A stretch of DNA of 64,000 nucleotides from Candidatus Limnocylindrales bacterium (GTDB lineage Bacteria > Moduliflexota > Moduliflexia > Moduliflexales > JAUQPW01): contig DATMBG010000058.1 in assembly GCA_035559535.1 (NCBI GenBank), positions 248,001-312,000 of the forward strand, given 5' to 3'. Positions within the stretch are counted from its first letter, which is position 1, and the number at the start of each line of letters is the position of its first letter. Both the position numbers and the translations under genes were made by a program. The notes under the pieces were generated by a model, which searched no databases, was not told the origin of the DNA, and was given only the letters and a program-made list of their open reading frames with translations. Positions 1 to 8,121 of the stretch are shown here, in pieces.

Positions 1-692
1 TAAATGCCGATGAGAACGCCGGCTGCACCTCCTAAAGCGGAGCCGATTAAGAACGTCAAGGAGATAATCCGATTGATAGGGATCCCCATAGAGCTTGCCA
101 TTTCCCGGTCTTCCGCTACAGCTCGCATAGCACGTCCCAGTGTGGTTCTATGAACCAGGTAATAAAGCCCCATCATGATTCCCAACGAGACCAGGGTGAT
201 AACGATAACAATGGCAGATATATTCACCCCTCCCACCTGAATTCTCCAGGAGGGTGGGAAGAGGAGCCGGCTACTGTAAACCTTCATGCGGGCTCCCTGG
301 GTAAGCATAACGGCATTTTGTAGGAAGATAGAAGCTCCAATGGCACTGATTAGAGGGGCAAGTCGGGAAGCTCCCCGTTTATAAAGGGGACGATAAGCTA
401 AAAACTCCAGAGTTACTCCAACAAACGCAGATCCCAGCATGGCGATTCCTAACAACAAGGGGAGAACCCAAATAGGATGGAGAAAGGATAGCTTTAGGGA
501 CAAAAGCCAGGTGAGAACCCCCCAACCCAGGTAAGCCCCGATCATAAAAACCTCCCCATGGGCAAAATTGATCATGAACAGGATCCCATAAACCATGGTA
601 TATCCCAGGGCGATCAATCCATACACGCTCCCCAGGGCGAATCCAAAGACCAGTTGTTGGGGAAGAATTTGAAGAGTCTGTTCAAAATTCAT
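1..692 (-). CDS. livH: LivH-type branched-chain amino acid ABC permease, C-terminus cut by window edge
   Basis: Inner-membrane permease of a high-affinity branched-chain amino acid ABC importer. About 230 N-terminal residues are present; the C-terminus lies beyond position 1. The protein begins MNFEQTLQILPQQLVFG and continues with a GSVYGLIALGYTMVYGI segment and NFAHGEVFM, the usual LivH N-terminal signature, followed by several hydrophobic helices. Its ATG (690-692) overlaps by one base the TAA stop (692-694) of the binding-protein gene upstream on the same strand, so the two are translationally coupled. The remaining liv genes probably lie to the left of the window. The family call is firm; the exact substrate is not shown by the sequence. 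Confidence 0.93.
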   Translation of the reverse strand, partial: MNFEQTLQILPQQLVFGFALGSVYGLIALGYTMVYGILFMINFAHGEVFMIGAYLGWGVLTWLLSLKLSFLHPIWVLPLLLGIAMLGSAFVGVTLEFLAYRPLYKRGASRLAPLISAIGASIFLQNAVMLTQGARMKVYSSRLLFPPSWRIQVGGVNISAIVIVITLVSLGIMMGLYYLVHRTTLGRAMRAVAEDREMASSMGIPINRIISLTFLIGSALGGAAGVLIGI

Positions 693-1888
693 TATTTCAC
701 CACAATGGTCTTCACCTGCTCAAAGGCATTATTTTTGACCTGGTAAAAGTAAATAACTCCTCCGGCCACATCCCCTTTTTCATCAAAGGAGATGGGAACC
801 CCCAGAATTCCTCTATAATCCTTTGTGGCACGGACTGCATCCCGGATAGCTGCACGATCGGCCTTACCGACCTTTTGAATAGCCGTCAGGATAATATTTG
901 CGGCTTCATAAGCCAGAGGACCATAAGAACTTAAAGGTCCGTATTGGGCTTCAAATTTTTTAACAAATTCGGCGGCTTCAGGAACTTTTCTCATATCCGG
1001 AGCCAGAAAACTTACGTAATTTCCCTCTGCAGCTCCTCCGGAAGCCTGAATATAATCCACAGGCTCAAATTGACCATCGGGCCCAATCATACGAACATCC
1101 AGGCCCACCTCCGGCAGTTGCTTAGCCATCAGGGAAGCCTCTGGTGACCATAGGCTGGCATAAATGACCTGTACATCTTTCGGAACGGTTCCCAGTATGG
1201 AACGGAGGTCTTTATCTCCGGCCTTAATAACAAAACGAAAGGTTTGGGCTCCCAACTCTTTAGCTTTTTTCTCGAATTCATCGGCGGCTCCCCGAGGCCC
1301 AGTCGTTCCATCGTCAAAGATAGCAATTTTTTTGGCTTTTAGCTCTTCCACTGCAAAGATAGCCCCTGCAGGACCCTGGGCATCATCCCGTGCACAAACG
1401 CGGTTGACAACCTTCAGGCCTCGATCCGTCACCTTAGGATTGGTACATCCGGGGGAGATCATAACCAGATTGGCAGCCTCAAATTTTTCCGATGCAGGAA
1501 TACAGGTTACACTGGTTATTCCATAAACTACTCCCATGACCGCCGGATCCGCTATGATTTTTTCAGCTGCGGTAACTCCCATTTGGGGATTTCCCTGATC
1601 ATCGGCTTCCAGAACCTCAATCCTGGCTCCCAGTACACCCCCCCGTTCATTCCATTCCTCAGCAGCCAGCTTAACTGCGTTGGCCACCTCTTGCCCCTGT
1701 TTAGCCAGAGGACCTGTCAGGGGAATTCCCACCGCAATCTTAATGACCTCTGTAGCATAAGAAGTTTCTAAAACCAGCGTCATCTGAACAAGAAAGCTTA
1801 AAGCTAAAGCAAGAATCCTTAAAATTCTCGGAGAATTCTGAGTTTTTTTCATGGCTCTTAAAACCATACAGCGTAATGTATAAAACAT
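692..1888 (-). CDS. livK: Branched-chain amino acid ABC transporter substrate-binding protein (LivK-like)
   Basis: Periplasmic type I binding protein of about 398 residues, the usual length for LivJ/LivK. An N-terminal hydrophobic stretch (about residues 25-45, ending ...ETSYA) is a signal peptide; the mature part starts near TEVIKIAVGIPLTGPLAKQG, the typical first strand and ligand loop. Later hallmarks are the VVYGITSVTCIPASEKFE and YGPLAYEAANIILTAI regions. The first ATG (1886-1888) has a GGAGG 11 bases upstream; an internal ATG at 1852 gives a more ordinary signal-peptide length but has no clear ribosome site. It precedes livH with a one-base overlap. LivK-type proteins bind Leu/Ile/Val, but relatives bind amides, urea or aromatics, so the ligand is open. 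Confidence 0.93.
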   Translation of the reverse strand: MFYTLRCMVLRAMKKTQNSPRILRILALALSFLVQMTLVLETSYATEVIKIAVGIPLTGPLAKQGQEVANAVKLAAEEWNERGGVLGARIEVLEADDQGNPQMGVTAAEKIIADPAVMGVVYGITSVTCIPASEKFEAANLVMISPGCTNPKVTDRGLKVVNRVCARDDAQGPAGAIFAVEELKAKKIAIFDDGTTGPRGAADEFEKKAKELGAQTFRFVIKAGDKDLRSILGTVPKDVQVIYASLWSPEASLMAKQLPEVGLDVRMIGPDGQFEPVDYIQASGGAAEGNYVSFLAPDMRKVPEAAEFVKKFEAQYGPLSSYGPLAYEAANIILTAIQKVGKADRAAIRDAVRATKDYRGILGVPISFDEKGDVAGGVIYFYQVKNNAFEQVKTIVVK

Positions 1889-1943
1889 AGCCTTTAAAAC
1901 CTCCTATTTATGACGCTTTGTTTACTTGGTTTTGCTTGACTTT

Positions 1944-2075
1944 TAGACGACCCCCCCCGGTTCCTCTCCCACGCTGCGGGCGAGGGGAGTTGAGGAGTTG
2001 GTCTGGAGATTTACCGGCTCTCCTCCTACCCTGGGGGAGGGGCCGGGGGAGGGAAAAGAACCCTGCCCCTTTAGC
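1944..2075. repeat. GC-rich dispersed repeat with inverted CCTCTCCC/GGGGAGGG blocks
   Basis: The gap 1889-2425 holds no convincing gene. Within it this stretch is made of alternating C-rich and G-rich blocks that can fold. A segment at about 2003-2060 (CTGGAGATTTACCGG followed by CTCTCCTCC and a G-rich block) resembles one at about 39750-39800 (CTGGAGATCCGCCGG followed by CCTCTC), so both are copies of one degenerate family. Apparent short ORFs here on both strands are by-products of the repeat. Confidence 0.6.
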
Positions 2076-2425
2076 TTTACAAAACCACCCGATCGGTAGT
2101 ATTTCCCGAAGAAATAATTTGTCCTTGTAAGAGGCCCCTTCAGCAGACTCAGGATAAACTCCACAAAGAAACAATCCCAGGAAAAATCGCTTCGCCGGGT
2201 TTATTCCGATATATCCAGGAACTCACCAGGGCCTCCCACCTGTTTACTTACAAGTCGATATAAAACCTGTTTTTTATACCTGACCGAAGGAAGGTTAGAT
2301 ACGTCTTATACATTACGTGGTACGTTTTACTTCTTACCTTTAAGGATATGCGTCAAGTAGTTAAATCTTTTCATATCGGGTTTTAAGAGGGATTGTCAAC
2401 ACTTTTTTCTGAATATCTTTATTCC

Positions 2426-2454
2426 TTGACAGGGGACGGTAGAAACGATATAGT
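2426..2454 (+). promoter_or_regulatory. Sigma-70-type promoter for the TPR lipoprotein operon
   Basis: TTGACA at 2426-2431, a 17-base spacer and TATAGT at 2449-2454 form a near-consensus vegetative promoter. Transcription would start near 2461, about 55 bases before the preferred ATG at 2517. Confidence 0.75.
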
Positions 2455-2516
2455 GTCTTTAATGAATGGGTTAATGGGCTTTTATGAACACCAACTCTAT
2501 CTTTAGAAGGGATCAC

Positions 2517-4328
2517 ATGGATACGATTAAACGTTTATTTAAAAGTAAGGGGACTTTCTGGATTTTGATTGTCCTTTTAAATTCATGTAGTTCAACGGCT
2601 AAGTCAACACCTCCTTCATTGGAATCTCAAGCGGAGGTGGTTAGCATAGGGCATGATAAAGTCAAAGAGAATTCAGAGAAAAAACTTGAAAATGTAAAGG
2701 CGATCGATGCTCAAGCTTATTATCACTATCAACTCGGGGTCTTAGCCCTCGCCTCAGGGGATATTGAGCAGGCGATTACTCACTACTCCGATGCCCTTAA
2801 GTTAGATGATAAATCCCCCTTTTTATACGTAGAGCTTGGAAAAGCTTTGGCTCGTAAAGGAGACTTCTATAGGGCTAAAGAAGTCTGCGAGAAGGCTTTG
2901 GTTTTAGATGCTTCCTATCTCCCCGCTCGAACATTACTAGCGGCTGTGTATTCCGGGCTTAATGAAAAGGAACAGGCTATCCAGGAATATCAAAAAGTCA
3001 TCGAACTCAATCCGAAAGACGCACAACCTTATATTGCTTTAGCAGGTTTATATAAAGAAAAGAAGGACTATACCAAGGCTTTAGAGGTTTTAAATCGGTT
3101 AACCGATCAGCCTGAAAATGCTCAAGTCGGGTTCTATCAGATGGGGCAAATCTATCTCGAAATGAAGGATCTGGACCGGGCTATCCAGAGCTTCGAGAAG
3201 GCCATCGAAGTCGATTCTGATTTTATTCAGGCCTATGCGACTTTGGCAGCTCTCTATGAGACACAAAAACAATATAAAAAGGCGGCAGAAACCTACGAGA
3301 GGGCCTTACATGCCATCGGGGAAGAGCCCCGTATAATGGATCGGCTCATGAGACTTTATACCCAATTGAAGGATTATACCAAAGCTTTACAATATGCCGA
3401 GAAACTTAAAAGTGTGGATCCCGATAATGATGAAATCGATATCGATATCGGCGTTATTTACTACGAATCCAAGCAGTATGAAAAAGCTGAGAGTCTTTTC
3501 AAGGATTATCTGGCCCTCCATCCGGAGAATATTGAGGTTCGAGCTTATCTTGCAGCCACCTTGGAGGAGAATCAAAAGTACAATGAAGCGCTGGGGGAAT
3601 GGGAAAAGGTTCTGGAACAGGATCCTAAATCTTTTGATACCCGGATTCGAATCGGAATGCTCCTTTCTCAACAGGGTAAACAGGATCAGGCGATAAAAAT
3701 GTTTGAGAAAACCCTGGAACTATTTCCGGACAAGACCCGGGCTTATATTTTATTGGGAATTGCTTATAGCCAGGCCAAACGCTATGAAGATGCTTTAAAG
3801 GTTCTTCAAAATGGCCTCCAGCAGAATGAAAAGGATCCTGCTTTACTGGCCACCTTACAATTTCATACCGGGGCCGTGTTGGAGCGCCTGGGCCGATTTG
3901 ATGAAGCCCTTGAGATGTTCAAAAAGGTTATGGATCTGGATCCTACCTACAGTAATGCCTTCAATTACTATGGTTATATGCTGGCCGAAAAGGGGATCCG
4001 CCTCGATGAAGCCCTTACGGCAATTCAAAAAGCTTTGGAGCTGGAGCCGGACAATGGGGCCTACATCGATAGCTTGGGCTGGGTGTATTATCAAAAAGGG
4101 ATGATTGATGAGGCGATTCGGGAACTGGAGCGTGCCGCAAACTTAATTAAGGATGATCCAACCGTTCAAGAACATCTGGGAGATGCCTATTCTAAAAAAG
4201 GCTGGTTCCAGAAAGCTATCGATGCCTATGAAAAGTCCTTAAAGTTAAAACCGGAAAACGAGAAGCAAGTCCAGAAAAAGTTAGATGAAATCCGACTCAG
4301 ACTAAAATCAGAAGCAAATCAGAAGTGA
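2517..4328 (+). CDS. TPR-repeat lipoprotein, 15 tandem TPRs
   Basis: Exported scaffold protein of 603 residues. The preferred start is the ATG at 2517, which has AGAAGGG just upstream; an in-frame ATG at 2484 lacks a ribosome site. The N-terminus is basic, then hydrophobic, ending in the lipobox LLNSC with Cys24 as the likely lipidation site. From about residue 58 to the end, fifteen 34-residue TPR units can be counted with the W/L-G-Y-A-P pattern, which usually marks protein-protein interaction. It overlaps the next gene (GTG 4325 / TGA 4326-4328), a LolB-like lipoprotein, so the two probably act together in envelope lipoprotein or polysaccharide handling. The exact partner is unknown. Confidence 0.88.
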   Translation: MDTIKRLFKSKGTFWILIVLLNSCSSTAKSTPPSLESQAEVVSIGHDKVKENSEKKLENVKAIDAQAYYHYQLGVLALASGDIEQAITHYSDALKLDDKSPFLYVELGKALARKGDFYRAKEVCEKALVLDASYLPARTLLAAVYSGLNEKEQAIQEYQKVIELNPKDAQPYIALAGLYKEKKDYTKALEVLNRLTDQPENAQVGFYQMGQIYLEMKDLDRAIQSFEKAIEVDSDFIQAYATLAALYETQKQYKKAAETYERALHAIGEEPRIMDRLMRLYTQLKDYTKALQYAEKLKSVDPDNDEIDIDIGVIYYESKQYEKAESLFKDYLALHPENIEVRAYLAATLEENQKYNEALGEWEKVLEQDPKSFDTRIRIGMLLSQQGKQDQAIKMFEKTLELFPDKTRAYILLGIAYSQAKRYEDALKVLQNGLQQNEKDPALLATLQFHTGAVLERLGRFDEALEMFKKVMDLDPTYSNAFNYYGYMLAEKGIRLDEALTAIQKALELEPDNGAYIDSLGWVYYQKGMIDEAIRELERAANLIKDDPTVQEHLGDAYSKKGWFQKAIDAYEKSLKLKPENEKQVQKKLDEIRLRLKSEANQK

Positions 4329-5299
4329 GAAACAGGACGCAAAGAGCATCTATAAAAGGGGCACAAGGAGTAAAGGCCAGAGAGCTGAAGTTGTGGAAGT
4401 CTATTTATTTTCATCTCTCTTCCTCGATTCCTTGTTACCTGCTTCTTGTTTCTTGGTTTTTGCTTCTCATTGAGGGTTGCGCAAAAAAACTACCTCCCCC
4501 TCTTACCCCGCTTTCTACACCGGCTAAATTATCTACCGGGGAGTTATACCAGTTGATGGAACAACGTATGGCCGGTTTTCAAAACTTCCGAGGTATTGCC
4601 AAGATCCGGCTGGTCAGCGAGAACAAAAAGTATCGATTTACGGAGGTCATCGTTCTTGAGAAACCGAACTTGTTCAGGTTGGAGACCCTGGGATTTTTAA
4701 ATCAACCTGCTTTATTTGTTGTTTCCAACGGTAAGTCCCTATCCCTTTATTCTAAAAGAGATAATCAGTATTATTCGGGTACGGCTTCTCAGGCAAATCT
4801 GTTTAAGTTGACCGGCCTTAATCTGGCTGTTGAAGATGTGGTTCGCGTTTTATCGGGCAATCCTCCTCGATTGGAAAAGATCAGCTCAAAACAATCCCGT
4901 TATTTTCCAGATCAAAAGGTATACCAGTTGGAGTTGATCTCGACCCGGTCTCAAATCCGGCAGTTGATTTCTTTAGATGCGACCACCAACACCTTCTCCC
5001 AGATGGAATCTTATCGACTTCCCGACGGGGTCCTGCTTCTTAAAGTTATGTGGGAAGATTATCGAAGTGCAGACGGCTATCCCGTTCCGGGAAAGGTAAT
5101 TATCGATAAACCTTTAGATAAAACCCGTATCGAGCTGACGTATCAGAGTTTTGAGGTGAACCAGAGTTTAGATGGCGATCTTTTTTATTTGAAACCTCCT
5201 GAAAATGTCACCGTTCGTCTGTTAGATAGTCCTGCAGAAGAACCCTTAGAGCATCTGGCCCCTTTTAAAGAATTTGAACGCCCGGATGGGTCGGACTAA
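4325..5299 (+). CDS. LolB-like / DUF4292 outer-membrane lipoprotein
   Basis: Predicted lipoprotein of up to 324 residues. After a hydrophobic segment the lipobox reads LLIEGC (Cys about residue 52), followed by a proline-rich linker and a beta-rich domain with the motif FRGIAKIRLVSENKKYRF, LEKPNLFRLETLGF and later PDGVLLLKVMWEDYR, as in the DUF4292 / LolB-like fold that carries lipoproteins or lipids. The start is uncertain: GTG 4325 gives an unusually long N-region, and CTG/TTG codons at about 4385-4392 would give a normal signal peptide. It is translationally coupled to the TPR lipoprotein. The bases coding the signal region look like low-complexity words seen in intergenic repeats nearby. 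Confidence 0.75.
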   Translation: MRNRTQRASIKGAQGVKARELKLWKSIYFHLSSSIPCYLLLVSWFLLLIEGCAKKLPPPLTPLSTPAKLSTGELYQLMEQRMAGFQNFRGIAKIRLVSENKKYRFTEVIVLEKPNLFRLETLGFLNQPALFVVSNGKSLSLYSKRDNQYYSGTASQANLFKLTGLNLAVEDVVRVLSGNPPRLEKISSKQSRYFPDQKVYQLELISTRSQIRQLISLDATTNTFSQMESYRLPDGVLLLKVMWEDYRSADGYPVPGKVIIDKPLDKTRIELTYQSFEVNQSLDGDLFYLKPPENVTVRLLDSPAEEPLEHLAPFKEFERPDGSD

Positions 5300-5327
5300 T
5301 AAGGCTTCCCCGGAGGCTGAAGATAAT

Positions 5328-6182
5328 TTAAGATGAAGAAGCAGAAATCAGGCGAACCACAAGAATAATCCCTATCAGGGCATAAAGAAAAAATAAGAAT
5401 AAAGCATACGGCGCGAAGACCAGAAGGACTATCAGCATCCCACAGAGAAGATCATGTTGCCAGGTTAATCTGGGATAATCCCAGAATAAAACCCTTTTAA
5501 TACCCTGGAAGACTCTTTCCAGGGGAGTGGAGGGTGTATACGTTTCATCCAGGGATAGAATAGGTTCGGGACTTACGCCTGCAGGAACTTTAGCTAATTG
5601 TCTTCGGGTTTCGAAGATACGATGGATCACCGTGAGGTTTGTGAAGAAAGCCAGAATCCAGACAACCATGTAGAGGTGGTTGGTTAGAGAGCCGATAATA
5701 ATGGTGACGGTTCGCTCCGGTCTTTCCATGAAACCTACCTTACAACTGGGAATGATGCACTCAGCTCGGGCCCGTACATAGCTGGTCATAATAGTTCCTA
5801 TCAAGGCGATGACCGAAAGGGTTATATAGAACTTGCTTTTCTCTAAGGCGTAGTAGATGATGATACCGATAAAGATGGCTATATCCGAATATCGATCGAT
5901 AACCGAATCAAAGAAAGCTCCAAAACTGGTAACCCTTCCGGACATTCTCGCTACGGCCCCATCCAGGACATCAAAAGCTCCGGCAATAATCAAGATAACT
6001 CCGGCCAATATAGGGCGTCGATAACCAAAGGCTATGGTGGCAATCACATTAATCCCTAATCCGATGAGCGTGAGCGTATTGGGGGTAAATCCAGCCTTGA
6101 TTAAGAGTCGAGCCAGGCTATCTCGCCATCTGGCAAAAAGTCCACCTACTTTCTTTCCGACTATATTTTTATCTATCCTCAT
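5328..6182 (-). CDS. CDP-alcohol phosphatidyltransferase family membrane protein
   Basis: Integral membrane enzyme, about 284 residues, that transfers a phospho-alcohol from a CDP-activated donor. The family signature D-G-x2-A-R-x8-G-x3-D-x3-D is intact (LDGAVARMSGRVTSFG followed by AFFDSVIDRYSD). Six or more hydrophobic helices follow, and a soluble loop of about 45 residues (HRIFETRRQLAKVPAGVSPE onward) interrupts the C-terminal half. I prefer the ATG at 6182 over the TTG at 6224, because a promoter-like element lies between them. The acceptor alcohol (glycerol-phosphate, inositol-phosphate, other) cannot be read from sequence. It is convergent with the LolB-like gene and divergent from the PASTA gene. 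Confidence 0.88.
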   Translation of the reverse strand: MRIDKNIVGKKVGGLFARWRDSLARLLIKAGFTPNTLTLIGLGINVIATIAFGYRRPILAGVILIIAGAFDVLDGAVARMSGRVTSFGAFFDSVIDRYSDIAIFIGIIIYYALEKSKFYITLSVIALIGTIMTSYVRARAECIIPSCKVGFMERPERTVTIIIGSLTNHLYMVVWILAFFTNLTVIHRIFETRRQLAKVPAGVSPEPILSLDETYTPSTPLERVFQGIKRVLFWDYPRLTWQHDLLCGMLIVLLVFAPYALFLFFLYALIGIILVVRLISASSS

Positions 6183-6191
6183 TACTGCGCT

Positions 6192-6221
6192 ATGATATAA
6201 ATTCAATTCAAGGGTTGTCAA
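6192..6221 (-). promoter_or_regulatory. Promoter for the CDP-alcohol phosphotransferase; would give a nearly leaderless mRNA
   Basis: On the minus strand TTGACA (6216-6221), an 18-base spacer and TATCAT (6192-6197) lie directly before the ATG at 6182. The expected start site falls within a few bases of the ATG. Confidence 0.5.
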
Positions 6222-6245
6222 CAATAAAATCTTAGAGCTTTATAC

Positions 6246-6273
6246 TTGACATTGTCCGTTTAAATGCTAACAT
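6246..6273 (+). promoter_or_regulatory. Promoter for the PASTA-rpe genes
   Basis: TTGACA (6246-6251), a 16-base spacer and TAACAT (6268-6273), about 50 bases before the ATG at 6326 and divergent from the promoter of the neighbouring minus-strand gene. Confidence 0.55.
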
Positions 6274-6325
6274 TTAATAACCGGTTTTTTCATTTTACCC
6301 GGTTGTAGTAAACCGGTTGTAGTAA

Positions 6326-7312
6326 ATGGCCATGATTTTGAAATTTTTCAAAGACCTGCTTAAGCTTATTTTCTTTGTTGTTTTCCTGGTTGGATTGAGT
6401 TTCCTGAGTGGTTTTATTGTCATGAAACTTTATCTGGCCGGAGGTGAAGTCGAAGTACCCGACTTAACCGGAAAAGAAGTTGAGGAAGCCAAACAGCTTT
6501 TATACAAGAAAGGTCTCAACCTTAAGCTGGTGGATGAGAAGAATGATACCAGCATACCTAAAAATCATGTTCTTTCTCAGGACCCTGCACCGAATTCCCG
6601 AATAAAACAAAACCGAACGGTTCGTGTGGTTCTAAGTCTGGGACCCGAGGAAGTAACCGTTCCCACCGTGGTAGGAAAGCCTCTGCGAAATGCCCAAATC
6701 CTTCTTAGACAGAATGGGCTTTTAGCGGGAAGAACGGTTTACATTCATTCAGATCAGGTTCCTATGGATAGTGTTATTGCTCAAAATCCTCCGGGCGAGT
6801 CTAAATATAGTAAGAAGGGGAAAGTAGATCTTTTACTGAGCCGGGGACCTTCTGAAAAGTCCTACATCATGCCGGATTTAATTGGAAAGAAGCTTGACTT
6901 TGCCAAAAAAGTTTTAGAAGAAATCGGGCTTGTGGTAGGACGGGTTGAGCGGGAAGCCTATGAAGGGGTTGAGTTCGATGTGGTTATCAGTCAAACCCCC
7001 AAACCGGGTACGATTATTAAAAAAGAGAACCTGGTCAATCTGGTGGTAAGTGAAGGGTCTTCTGGACTGGGAGCAGAGTCCAGATTTATTCCAACCAATC
7101 CGGTTACTCAGGTTTCCCTTGAGTATGTAGTTCCAGAAGGTCCTCCTACTCAGGAAGTTCGGGTGATTGTCAACAATGATGAGGGAGTTTCTGAAATTTT
7201 TAGACAATTCCTTCCTCCTGGGATGCGCATTCAGGTGGCTGTGCCGGTTATTGGGGAGACTTTAGTAGGAATTTATATCGATGGCATGTTGGTCCAACAA
7301 CGACGATTTTAA
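6326..7312 (+). CDS. Membrane-anchored protein with three PASTA domains
   Basis: 328-residue protein: one transmembrane helix (about residues 12-33), then three PASTA domains at roughly 38-106, 107-176 and 177-246, each opening with a VPDLTGK / VPTVVGK / MPDLIGK motif and closing with VVLSLGP-like strands. An 80-residue tail without a recognised fold follows. PASTA domains bind muropeptides or lipid II and usually sit on Ser/Thr kinases or penicillin-binding proteins; here there is no kinase or transpeptidase domain, so this is a stand-alone envelope PASTA protein. It is followed by rpe on the same strand, an arrangement seen in several Gram-negative lineages. Role beyond peptidoglycan binding is not known. 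Confidence 0.87.
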   Translation: MAMILKFFKDLLKLIFFVVFLVGLSFLSGFIVMKLYLAGGEVEVPDLTGKEVEEAKQLLYKKGLNLKLVDEKNDTSIPKNHVLSQDPAPNSRIKQNRTVRVVLSLGPEEVTVPTVVGKPLRNAQILLRQNGLLAGRTVYIHSDQVPMDSVIAQNPPGESKYSKKGKVDLLLSRGPSEKSYIMPDLIGKKLDFAKKVLEEIGLVVGRVEREAYEGVEFDVVISQTPKPGTIIKKENLVNLVVSEGSSGLGAESRFIPTNPVTQVSLEYVVPEGPPTQEVRVIVNNDEGVSEIFRQFLPPGMRIQVAVPVIGETLVGIYIDGMLVQQRRF

Positions 7313-7380
7313 AATTGGAGATGAGAGACCAGAGGTCTGTAAAACGGGCCTGGGGTCTTTAGTCTCAAGCCACCCGTTTC

Positions 7381-8046
7381 ATGATTAAAGTTGCTCCTTC
7401 CATATTATCGGCGGACTTTGCCAGGTTAGCCGAAGAAGTTAAGATCGTCGAGGCCGGGGGGGCAGATCTCATTCATGTGGATGTAATGGATGGTCATTTT
7501 GTTCCTAATCTGACCATAGGACCGATTGTGGTGGAAGCCTTACGAAAAAGGACTTCCCTTCCCCTGGATGTGCACCTGATGATTGAAAATCCAGATGCCT
7601 ATATTCCGGATTTTATCAAGAGTGGTGCGGATTCTATTACTGTTCATGTCGAAGCCTGTACCCATCTCCACCGAACGGTTCACCTTATTAAAGAAAAAGG
7701 GGTCAAAGTAGGGGTTGCCTTAAATCCTGCTACTCCTCTGACAAGCCTGCAGGAGATTGTCCAGGAGATCGATATGGCCCTTTTAATGTCTGTCAATCCC
7801 GGATTTGGTGGGCAAAAATTTATTCCTTCGGTACTTTCTAAGATTCAGCGATTCCGGCGAATCTTGCAGGATATGAATATTCTCCGGTTGGAAATTGAGG
7901 TGGACGGAGGAATTAAAGTCGACAATGCGGCTCAAATAGCCCTGGCAGGTGCAGATATTTTAGTGGCTGGATCGGCTGTCTTTGGATCTTCGGATCCAGC
8001 CGGTGTGATACGAAAAATAAAGGAAGCCTGTGCTATTCAGGTTTAA
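7381..8046 (+). CDS. rpe: Ribulose-phosphate 3-epimerase
   Basis: Cytosolic pentose-phosphate enzyme interconverting ribulose 5-phosphate and xylulose 5-phosphate. At 221 residues it is the standard length. All hallmarks of the TIM barrel are present: [10 protein letters not shown] at the N-terminus, [17 protein letters not shown] with metal-binding His/Asp residues, DVHLMIENP, the phosphate loop [13 protein letters not shown] and [11 protein letters not shown] near the C-terminus. The ATG at 7381 opens directly on the first conserved strand. It lies 68 bases after the PASTA gene and 75 before a UDP-sugar dehydrogenase; the second gap is a GGAGTCAG-type inverted word array. Confidence 0.97.
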   Translation: MIKVAPSILSADFARLAEEVKIVEAGGADLIHVDVMDGHFVPNLTIGPIVVEALRKRTSLPLDVHLMIENPDAYIPDFIKSGADSITVHVEACTHLHRTVHLIKEKGVKVGVALNPATPLTSLQEIVQEIDMALLMSVNPGFGGQKFIPSVLSKIQRFRRILQDMNILRLEIEVDGGIKVDNAAQIALAGADILVAGSAVFGSSDPAGVIRKIKEACAIQV

Positions 8047-8108
8047 TCAGGAGTCAGAATCCAGGAGTCAGAAACTAACTTCCTGACTCCTGACTCCCGA
8101 CTTCTATC
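8041..8108. repeat. Inverted word array (GGAGTCAG / CTGACTCC)
   Basis: The gap between rpe and the UDP-sugar dehydrogenase gene is built from the word AGGAGTCAG on the left and its complement CTGACTCCTGACTCC on the right, able to form an imperfect hairpin. One of more than a dozen intergenic arrays with this architecture in the window. Confidence 0.7.
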
Positions 8109-8121
8109 ATTAAAAAATAGA

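Noticed and set aside
1908-2174. Overlapping ORFs on both strands in the GC-rich repeat
   Set aside because: Composition follows the repeat, no ribosome sites, no family features; frames are open only because the repeat lacks stops.
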